Assembly: GCA_024690665.1 (NCBI GenBank)
Contig: JAILOU010000020.1
Coordinates: forward strand, 1-64,000
Source: Eubacterium sp.
GTDB taxonomy: Bacteria > Bacillota > Clostridia > Lachnospirales > Lachnospiraceae
Reading direction: 5' to 3'
DNA: 64,000 nt
The notes beneath the pieces are model-generated. The model was not told the origin of the DNA. It saw nothing but the letters and a program-made list of their open reading frames with translations, and ran no database searches. The stretch's first letter is position 1. Each line of letters starts with the position of its first letter. Positions 56,321 through 64,000 of the stretch are shown piece after piece. A program made the translations under genes and the position numbers.

Positions 56321-58414
56321 CTAGTCTTCTGACAGATAAAATACAGATTTCACTCGTCCTTCATCGTCGAACAAGGCGTTATACTGAATCTTCTCGTAAT
56401 CATTTAGCAGATCCGTGTACTCTGTCTCATCATTATAAGTGTAATACTCACCATCTTTTGTGATGTAACCTACGCTGTCGATAACCGGAATCTCTTCATA
56501 TAACTCTAACAGATACTTGTTAAAGTCTGTCATCGGAAGTCCTGCCGTCTTAAGCAGCAGCGATGATAAATAGTTCGAACTCATCTGCTCATAGGTTGCC
56601 TCTTCAATGTCATAATTGGCCCAAATGATAAATGGCGTCATATACCGGCACTGCAACTGCTCTGTCGTCAGCGAATTTACCGAGGTTCCGAACAGTTCTT
56701 CGTAAAATGCGGTCTCGACAAATGGCTGGTGATCGCCAAACATAACAATAATTGTCGGCTCATCTACATCTTCGTAATACTCTATCAGTTCCTTAAATGC
56801 CTCGTCGGACACTTTTATCAAGGACAGATACTGGTTCGCCAGGTTGTAGATCTTGGACATGCTCGTAATCTCTACTTCTTCATCGAAGTTGTAATAGCTT
56901 GTTGCATATCCTCCGTGATTTTGCATGGTTACATTAAACTCAAATACCGGTCCATCATCTTTCTTTTCTTCGTATATCTTCTCGACCTGCTCATAGTCAT
57001 ATGAATCACTGATGTAACGGCGCACGAGCATATTGTCGGCTTCTTCACCATATTCTTGTTTTAGTAAGCTTTCATATAAATATACATTATTATCACTGTC
57101 AATGTACTGATCGATGATATCCTGATCGATGATGTCCTCGATACTGACAAAATCGTCAAATCCAAGCAGTGGATACACGGTCGTTCGATTCCAACCGGAT
57201 TCATAGTATGGATGGAACGCCGTCTTGGAATAACCAAGGTCTCCAAGCGTGGATACCAAGGATGGTATCTCACTGTCTATGTATGAATTGTAAACGTTAC
57301 TTCCGGATGGCAAAAAGCTCAAGGACAGTCCCGTCAGGAATTCAAACTCGGAGTTGGAGGTTCCGGCTCCATTGACCGGCATAAACAAGTTACCCTTAAT
57401 TGCATTTTCCGACAGCGAATCATAAAATTCCATGTAATCTACATTGGTCTCGAATTCACCATCTACCGTCAGGTCTGAGTATGACTCATTCATTACGGCT
57501 ATGATATTAGGCATATCTTCGGTATCCGTAATCGTCGGTTCATAATCGGACTGACTCGCAAGCGACTCAACAAGACTTTCGATTTCATCTGCGTCATAGC
57601 CGTCCGGCTCACTGACATGGATGTACTTGGTATTTAGCATAAAGTTTAATAAACTTCCGCTCTTATTGTATCCTCTAAGCTGATTCCAAAAGTCCGGTTT
57701 GATGCCTGCATTTGGAATCACGTCTGTTCCATAGAACAGCGCGCACATCGCCAGCACACATCCTATTGACACCAGTCTTGCAAAAATCTTGTGCTTTCGA
57801 TTGGTGATTCTGACGCTTCGTATCTTAAAACTCGTTATGACAATGAATATCATGATAAAGGTTCCCATCGTGATTCCAAAGTCTATATAGCGATCATAGT
57901 TTGCTGCTACATTGGCCGCCGTTCCGATACTCAGGATATCAGTCGGGACAAATGGCGTTCCTCGAAACGTTGTTACTATATTATTAGTAAGCGCAAATCC
58001 ATAAAAGAAACAGTTCGGAAATATGATTGCCCGCCCGATATGTCCGGTTATGGCAAATGCCAGCAGCATAAACAGCATAAAACATATATAATTTGCAACA
58101 AAATATTTTGGCGCAAAATCATAAATGAAGATTGACGAAAATGCCTCTACCATTGTAATGGAAATAATCGGTGCCAGGAAAAACCAGATCATGGTTGCAA
58201 TCATTCCCAGTCTCTTATCTTTAAATTCTAATTTTAATGTAAGCGTTGCTCCGCACAGTACGCAAGCTAAAATTGCCAGAAAAAACAACAACTTTCCGTG
58301 TTCTAGATCCTCGCTGGCAAGAAATGCGCCGCGATTGATAATCAAAAACACAAGCATGGCAACGAAGACGATTACACCGAAGATTCTTGTTCTCTTCGAC
58401 CAACTAAACTTCAT
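56321..58414 (-). CDS. LtaS-type phosphoglycerol transferase / sulfatase
   Basis: A 697-aa membrane protein. Five N-terminal membrane segments end near residue 240, followed by an extracellular alkaline-phosphatase-like domain. Catalytic features are IIAVMNESYSDL with metal-binding Glu, the nucleophile Thr in NGAGTSNSEFEF, and later metal ligands in FGDHQPFVETAF. It belongs with lipoteichoic acid synthases and related phosphoglycerol transferases; the exact polymer is unknown. The ATG at 58414 (MKFSWSK) has GAGGAGG upstream. The diacylglycerol it releases would be a substrate for the lipid kinase at 19390. Confidence 0.88.
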   Translation of the reverse strand: MKFSWSKRTRIFGVIVFVAMLVFLIINRGAFLASEDLEHGKLLFFLAILACVLCGATLTLKLEFKDKRLGMIATMIWFFLAPIISITMVEAFSSIFIYDFAPKYFVANYICFMLFMLLAFAITGHIGRAIIFPNCFFYGFALTNNIVTTFRGTPFVPTDILSIGTAANVAANYDRYIDFGITMGTFIMIFIVITSFKIRSVRITNRKHKIFARLVSIGCVLAMCALFYGTDVIPNAGIKPDFWNQLRGYNKSGSLLNFMLNTKYIHVSEPDGYDADEIESLVESLASQSDYEPTITDTEDMPNIIAVMNESYSDLTVDGEFETNVDYMEFYDSLSENAIKGNLFMPVNGAGTSNSEFEFLTGLSLSFLPSGSNVYNSYIDSEIPSLVSTLGDLGYSKTAFHPYYESGWNRTTVYPLLGFDDFVSIEDIIDQDIIDQYIDSDNNVYLYESLLKQEYGEEADNMLVRRYISDSYDYEQVEKIYEEKKDDGPVFEFNVTMQNHGGYATSYYNFDEEVEITSMSKIYNLANQYLSLIKVSDEAFKELIEYYEDVDEPTIIVMFGDHQPFVETAFYEELFGTSVNSLTTEQLQCRYMTPFIIWANYDIEEATYEQMSSNYLSSLLLKTAGLPMTDFNKYLLELYEEIPVIDSVGYITKDGEYYTYNDETEYTDLLNDYEKIQYNALFDDEGRVKSVFYLSED

Positions 58415-58587
58415 AGTGCCTCCTCTATTTTTACCTTTTTCACACAGTTTCACACAATGCCTATCATACTACAATTTCTCAAAAAAACCATACTTTCATT
58501 TCGATTTTTTTTAAAAATTCACATTTATGACGCAAATATTTTACCTCACTTTCCCTGATAGTGTATTAAAATAGGATAAATTTTTTA

Positions 58588-58616
58588 TTGCGCTTTAACA
58601 CATTGAAGTGTAAAAT
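58588..58616 (+). promoter_or_regulatory. Promoter of gdhA
   Basis: TTGCGC (58588-58593) and TAAAAT (58611-58616) are 17 bp apart. The spacer and -10 contain a partial dyad (TTTAACAC...GTGTAAA) that could be an operator. A TATATTAATTTAAAGGAG leader precedes the ATG. Confidence 0.65.
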
Positions 58617-58625
58617 GGATACTGA

Positions 58626-60005
<1,380 letters not shown>

Positions 60006-60023
60006 TTTTTTCTTTTTGATTTT

Positions 60024-60057
60024 AAAAGCTGTCGCATAATGCGACAGCTTTTTTTAT
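60024..60057 (+). terminator. Terminator after gdhA
   Basis: AAAAGCTGTCGCA pairs with TGCGACAGCTTTT, followed by a run of T. It lies about 18 bp past the stop codon. Confidence 0.9.
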
Positions 60058-60059
60058 TA

Positions 60060-60130
60060 TCCCGGAGTGGGGACGGTCCCGGAGTGGGGACGATCCCGTA
60101 GTGGGGACGATCCCGTAGTGGGGACGGTCC
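60060..60130. repeat. Four tandem 17-bp REP-like repeats
   Basis: The unit TCCCGKAGTGGGGACGR recurs exactly every 17 bp at 60060, 60077, 60094 and 60111, then breaks into TCCTTTTGCCACGG. The GTGGGGACGGTCC style resembles REP sequences associated with Y1-type transposases, but no such gene is in the window. Confidence 0.85.
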
Positions 60131-60257
60131 TTTTGCCACGGTCATGGGGGTTTTGGCCTGGGATTGTAACTTATGGAAGCTGATGCGCTAGAATCGTTAC
60201 AAACCCCGGCGCGTGCGCCGGGGTGCTTGGGGGATGGATTCTGTTTTTTTACTTTTT

Positions 60258-60645
60258 CCCCCGGGCGCTTGGGGGATTCCTTCGTCTTTTCATATTTTCC
60301 CCCGGGCGCTTGGGGGATTCTTTCGTTTTTTCATATTTTCCCCCGGGTGCTTGGGGGATTCTTTCGTCTTTTCATATTTTCCCCCGGGCCCTTGGGGGAT
60401 TCTTTCTTCTTTTCATATTTTCCCCCAGCCCTTGGGGGGATTCCTTCGTTTTTTCATATTTTCCCCCGGGTCCTTGGGGGATTCTTTCTTCTTTTCATAT
60501 TTTCCCCCGGGCCCTTGGGGGATTCTTTCGTTTTTTCATATTTTCCCCCGGGCCCTTGGGGGATTTTTTCGTTTTTTCATATTTTCCCCCAGCGCTTGGG
60601 GGATTCTTTCGTCTTTTCATATTTTTCCCCAGCGCTCCCGGGCTT
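60258..60645. repeat. Array of ten 41-bp GC-rich palindromic repeats
   Basis: The core CCCCCGGGCGCTTGGGGG and variants start at 60258, 60299, 60340, 60381, 60422, 60463, 60504, 60545, 60586 and 60627, an exact 41-bp period. The linkers are ATTCTTTCGTTTTTTCATAT-like. All three plus-strand frames are open across it because no unit contains a stop. It lies between the gdhA terminator and the convergent LysR gene. The core resembles the arrays at 1-64 and 2482-3104, but the linkers differ. Confidence 0.92.
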
Positions 60646-60659
60646 CACTTTTAATTAAA

Positions 60660-61553
60660 TTACAACTGCGACTCCATGCTCTTCAAAAACACCGGCACCA
60701 TCGGATTATCCACTTCCTCCGGATAATACACACTCAGCGTTTCATTATATCCCCCCGTCTCAAGCGGAATATGAATCAGATTCAAACTGATCTGCGGAAT
60801 CAGAATATCAAGCTGCGGAAGCACCGCTGTTCCGATACCGGCCGCCACCATGATAAGAATCGTCTCAACCTCGCCCTCCGTCGTTATAATATTGGCCATA
60901 TTCTCGGGTGTCAGGTATTTCTCCGAAACCTTTCCCGACGTATCCATTAACAGTTGCGTCGATTCATGCACAATCAGATTCTCATACTTTAGATCTTCCT
61001 GCGTCACGATATGTCGATGTGCAAATGGATGATTCGGACGTACCACCACATAATACGGATATTCCTTCAGAATCCTTTGGTTTGCACCCGGATAGGACAA
61101 AGCTTCATTTCCGACATTAAAGATAAGGTCATAACGCCCTTCCATAAAATCACGATGAAGCTCTACCGCATTATCGCGATGAAGCTCTAATCGAATACCG
61201 GGATAATCCTCTGAAAACTTTTGAATCGCTATCGGAAACTTCGTCATTTCCACACTTTGCAGATAACCGATGCGAAGCGTACCCGTCATACCATCACGGA
61301 TATCATGCAGTTTCTCCGCAGCGTTTCTCGCACGAATCACAATCGCTTCTGCCTCCTGTACCAACAGTTCTCCGGCCGATGTCAGAGCAATCTTGTTATT
61401 ATTTCGGGCAAATAGTTTCACGTCCAGTTCTTCCTCAAGCGATTTCATCTGCTGCGTAATGGCTGATTGCGATAAATAATACGCCTCTGCTGTCTTCGTA
61501 AAGCTTAGGGTTCTCGATGCCATCAAAAAGTATTCTAGCTGCCTGATTGTCAT
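60660..61553 (-). CDS. LysR-family transcriptional regulator
   Basis: A 297-aa protein. HTH (TIRQLEYFLMASRTLSFTKT, AEAYYLSQSAITQQMKSLEE) and an effector-binding domain (TGTLRIGYLQSVEMTKF) are typical. The ATG at 61553 (MTIRQLE) is chosen because GGAGAGG lies 8 nt upstream; upstream ATGs are too near or have no site. It diverges from the YczE-like membrane gene, which is its likely target. Confidence 0.88.
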   Translation of the reverse strand: MTIRQLEYFLMASRTLSFTKTAEAYYLSQSAITQQMKSLEEELDVKLFARNNNKIALTSAGELLVQEAEAIVIRARNAAEKLHDIRDGMTGTLRIGYLQSVEMTKFPIAIQKFSEDYPGIRLELHRDNAVELHRDFMEGRYDLIFNVGNEALSYPGANQRILKEYPYYVVVRPNHPFAHRHIVTQEDLKYENLIVHESTQLLMDTSGKVSEKYLTPENMANIITTEGEVETILIMVAAGIGTAVLPQLDILIPQISLNLIHIPLETGGYNETLSVYYPEEVDNPMVPVFLKSMESQL

Positions 61554-61691
61554 GCTCATCACCTCTCCATAAGTTTTCCTTATCGTACCACAAATATTAA
61601 ACGTTTGAAAGCCCATAATCTTCGTTGTAATATAAAGCTACGATAAGCAAATGTAAATGAGTTATGTCACCTGCAGACAGGAGGAGTCGTT

Positions 61692-62372
61692 ATGAATAAA
61701 ACAGAAATTCTTAGAAAATACTTTATCTTTTTTATTGGTCTTGTTATTAATGCCGTAGGCGTTGTGTTTTTGACAAAGGCCGCACTCGGAAATTCACCGT
61801 CCGCGTGCGTACCATTTGCGCTGAGCGAGACATTTTCCCTGACCTACGGTCAGTTTACAATTATCATGAATCTGATTTTGATTGGTGCTCAGATTCTGAT
61901 TGGTAGAAAAAACTATCCACTGATTCAGCTACTTCAGATACCGGTGTCGGTTGCATTCGGATTCATGATTGACTTTTTTATGGATACCGTATTCTTCTGG
62001 ATGAGTCCGCAGACCTATCTGATGCGCCTTGTCTTTACCTTGCTGGGCTGTGTGATCCTGGCGCTGAGTGTGTTCCTGGAATTTTCCGCTGATGTACTGA
62101 TGCTCCCGGGCGAAGGGCTGGCCTTTGCGCTCCACTGTAAAACAGGATTGGAAAAAGGGCACCTTAAGATTGCCGTAGATGTAGGACTTGTTGCAGCAGC
62201 ATGTGTCATTGGGCTCATTTTTTCTCACGAAATCATTGGCATTCGCGAAGGCACACTGCTTGCCGCAGTCTTAGTCGGCGCTATTTCCAAACAATATAAT
62301 ATTCATTTTGGTCGAAAGCTGATTGCATGGTGTAGAGTGTCATCTGCCACACCTGCTCCAGCCAATTCATAA
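61692..62372 (+). CDS. YczE/YyaS-like membrane protein
   Basis: A 226-aa protein with about five to six hydrophobic segments. The start RKYFIFFIGLVINAVGVVFL, then TKAALGNSPSACVPFALSE, is typical of the YczE/YyaS/YitT-type family. Function is unknown for the family as a whole. GGAGGAG lies before the ATG. It is divergent from the LysR gene with about 140 bp between, and is followed by a bidirectional terminator. Confidence 0.8.
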   Translation: MNKTEILRKYFIFFIGLVINAVGVVFLTKAALGNSPSACVPFALSETFSLTYGQFTIIMNLILIGAQILIGRKNYPLIQLLQIPVSVAFGFMIDFFMDTVFFWMSPQTYLMRLVFTLLGCVILALSVFLEFSADVLMLPGEGLAFALHCKTGLEKGHLKIAVDVGLVAAACVIGLIFSHEIIGIREGTLLAAVLVGAISKQYNIHFGRKLIAWCRVSSATPAPANS

Positions 62373-62376
62373 ACAC

Positions 62377-62420
62377 AAAAGAACCTGAAAGACTTCTACC
62401 GAAATCTTTCAGGTTCTTCT
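62377..62420. terminator. Bidirectional terminator
   Basis: AAAAGAACCTGAAAGA pairs with TCTTTCAGGTTCTT, a stem of about 14 bp, with A/T tracts on the flanks. It lies between two convergent genes. On the minus strand it overlaps the last base of the regulator's stop region. Confidence 0.88.
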
Positions 62421-63151
62421 TATCCTAACAGCTCTTCTTCTGCACTGTCGATATGCGTTTTCATATATTCATATGCTTCCTCGGCATCCTGCTTTTTAAT
62501 GGCATCATAGATATGCTGGTGTGTCTCAATGATGTAATCATAACGATCCGTCACATCTTCCCGGCCACCACTTTGCAATACCTGCGTCAGCTTATTCGCC
62601 AAAATATGACGACAGACAAGCAACATCGTTCCATACAACTTGTTCTGCGATGCATTCGCCACCGCCATATGAAACTTCAGATCATACTCTGCAAATCGGT
62701 TAGGATCGCCTTTGGAAACCTTCGATTCTAACAGGATATCCTCTATGACCTTAAGGTCTTCTTCGCTTCTGCGCTCTGCTGCCTGAGAAGCGGCCTTGGT
62801 TTCTGTAATCTGTCTAAACTCAAGGACCTGCTTGATATCCAGATTCTGCATCTGAATCATTGACTCAAGAGAATCGACAATTCCCTCAACGCCCGGTTCT
62901 TGAACAACAGCACCGCTACTTCTTGAAACCTTGGAGATATAGCCGTCGCGCTCTAGCATACGAAGCGCTTCCCGAATCGTTGAACGGCTTCGTCCAAAAA
63001 TTTCCATCATCTTTCGCTCCGACGGAAGTCGCGAACCCACCTCAATCTCACGATGAATAATCAGGTTCTTCAATTGCTCATAAATTGCATCTGCCGGCTT
63101 ATCCTCGCCTACTGCATGCAGCTTGTCCACATAAGAATAATTTTCACTCAT
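62420..63151 (-). CDS. FadR/GntR-family transcriptional regulator
   Basis: A 243-aa protein with an N-terminal GntR winged helix (VGSRLPSERKMMEIFGRSRS, TIREALRMLERDGYI) and a C-terminal FCD helical domain carrying metal-ligand type residues (RFAEYDLKFHMAVANASQN). Family members respond to organic acids such as lactate or glycolate. It is 7 bp downstream of the oxidase gene and probably in the same transcript, which suggests it regulates that pathway. Confidence 0.9.
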   Translation of the reverse strand: MSENYSYVDKLHAVGEDKPADAIYEQLKNLIIHREIEVGSRLPSERKMMEIFGRSRSTIREALRMLERDGYISKVSRSSGAVVQEPGVEGIVDSLESMIQMQNLDIKQVLEFRQITETKAASQAAERRSEEDLKVIEDILLESKVSKGDPNRFAEYDLKFHMAVANASQNKLYGTMLLVCRHILANKLTQVLQSGGREDVTDRYDYIIETHQHIYDAIKKQDAEEAYEYMKTHIDSAEEELLG

Positions 63152-63158
63152 AATCTAC

Positions 63159-64000
63159 CTATAATACGACCTTACCCGGATTTAACAATTCCTTCGGATC
63201 ACAGGCCAGTTTGATTGCCTTCATAAGAGCAACCTGTTCCTGCCCTAAGTTCTGTGCTAAGTACTTCACCTTGGCAGAACCGATTCCGTGCTCACCACTA
63301 ATCAGTCCACCGAGTTCAATGCCTTTAGCATATACTTTTTCCATAAAAATTTCTACATTTTTTTCAAATTTTTCCGGATCCATATCATTTGCGCAGACAT
63401 TTACATGAACATTACCGTCTCCGGCATGTCCACTTGCACGCACTTCGAATTCCAATTCTTCTTCCAAACTAGCTGCAAATGCCACAAATTCCGCAATATT
63501 TGGAATCGGCACAACCACGTCGGTCTCTTCCATTTGCTTAAAGTTCACAAGCATCGCTTCTAAGATATTGCCGCGCACAGCCCAGACGTTACGAAATCCG
63601 TCTGCCGTATCGAAGATGAGAACGTCTAAAGCTCCATTTTCCCCAAACAGCTCAGCCGCCTCTTCAAGCGTCTCCACCAGAACATCTTCGTTATCTCCGT
63701 CAAATGTCACCAGCAGATACGCACCGCACTCCACACCATCAATCTTATCCGGGAACACTTTCTTACCCAGGAATTCCTCCGTGTCACGGACATTGTTTCG
63801 CATGATGAATTCAAGCGCCTGCGGGTCATAGCCGGCTGCTTTAATCTTCGCCACGCAGGAAATACAGCTTTCGAGATCTTCATACGCAGCGAGCAGAGAA
63901 ATATTCACCTTCGGCTTCGGGAGAATCTTCATACTAAGTTCTGTGATAATTCCAAGTGTTCCTTCTGAACCACTCATCAGATTCATGAGGCTGTAGCCGG
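63159..64000 (-). CDS. GlcD/LctD-type FAD-linked oxidase, 5' end outside the window
   Basis: A partial gene: the frame is open to the window edge, giving about 280 C-terminal residues. The FAD-binding type 2 signature MSGSEGTLGIITELSMK starts the visible part. The FAD-oxidase C-terminal domain follows, with RASGHAGDGNVHVNVC and the final LISGEHGIGSAKVKYLAQ. These match glycolate or D-lactate dehydrogenases. An Etf or permease partner may lie beyond the window. Confidence 0.88.
   Translation of the reverse strand, partial: GYSLMNLMSGSEGTLGIITELSMKILPKPKVNISLLAAYEDLESCISCVAKIKAAGYDPQALEFIMRNNVRDTEEFLGKKVFPDKIDGVECGAYLLVTFDGDNEDVLVETLEEAAELFGENGALDVLIFDTADGFRNVWAVRGNILEAMLVNFKQMEETDVVVPIPNIAEFVAFAASLEEELEFEVRASGHAGDGNVHVNVCANDMDPEKFEKNVEIFMEKVYAKGIELGGLISGEHGIGSAKVKYLAQNLGQEQVALMKAIKLACDPKELLNPGKVVL

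Noticed and set aside
60173-60658. Three overlapping plus-strand frames encoding Phe/Pro/Gly-rich repeats
   Set aside because: They arise from the 41-bp repeat lacking stop codons; the frame-independent openness argues against coding.

Overview
The window looks like a chromosomal segment of an anaerobic, Lachnospiraceae-like member of the Clostridia. Supporting signs are Firmicutes-type AAGGAGG ribosome-binding sites and vegetative promoters, a type III glutamine synthetase, the uvrC-hprK-murB-rapZ-whiA cell-envelope cluster, an HPr with a conserved Ser-46, LtaS-like sulfatases and a selenocysteine formate dehydrogenase. I saw no transposase, phage gene or CRISPR array.

1-3.2 kb: a PocR-domain AraC regulator diverges from a free-standing corrinoid protein. 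A cobalamin riboswitch with its own terminator lies just behind the corrinoid gene, but no gene follows it. What follows is a roughly 0.6-kb array of GC-rich palindromes. 3.2-16.9 kb, all on the minus strand: a complete selenocysteine island. In transcription order it holds a cyclic-nucleotide-domain-like protein of unknown role, a cysteine desulfurase/selenocysteine lyase-like enzyme, tRNA-Sec, selA, selB, selD, yedF, a DUF3343 Se/S-carrier-like gene, an NfnB/GltD-like flavoprotein and a formate dehydrogenase. The last is read through an in-frame UGA with a recognisable SECIS hairpin, so the locus carries both the decoding machinery and the enzyme that needs it.

17-33 kb, minus strand: glnN (with an attenuator-like leader), a lipid kinase, whiA, rapZ, murB, an M18 aminopeptidase, hprK, uvrC, ftsH with unusual low-complexity ends, a WYL regulator, a UbiB/ABC1 kinase and a phasin-like protein. 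33-45 kb: two related response regulators, an rRNA methyltransferase, an LVIVD-type beta-propeller protein, a niaR / EIIC-like membrane protein / pncB operon (plus strand), a LysR regulator, a FUSC-family protein and a B12-binding radical SAM protein.

45-58 kb: an orphan oligopeptide-binding lipoprotein, purC, a MetH-like homocysteine methyltransferase lacking its cobalamin modules, and a P1B-type ATPase with an SCA membrane motif next to a small GxxxG membrane protein. That pair resembles the fezB/fezA genes of ferrosome (iron-phosphate organelle) loci and lies beside a Na/Pi cotransporter. Then come a radical SAM protein, an HPr-like protein and an LtaS-type sulfatase. 58-64 kb: gdhA, a second palindrome array with exact 41-bp period, a LysR regulator diverging from a YczE-like membrane protein, a FadR-type regulator and a truncated GlcD-type oxidase.

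Recurring themes are selenium, corrinoid and NAD metabolism, nitrogen assimilation (glnN, gdhA), and several families of structured non-coding repeats placed between genes. Functional names rest on reading the translated sequence without database searches.
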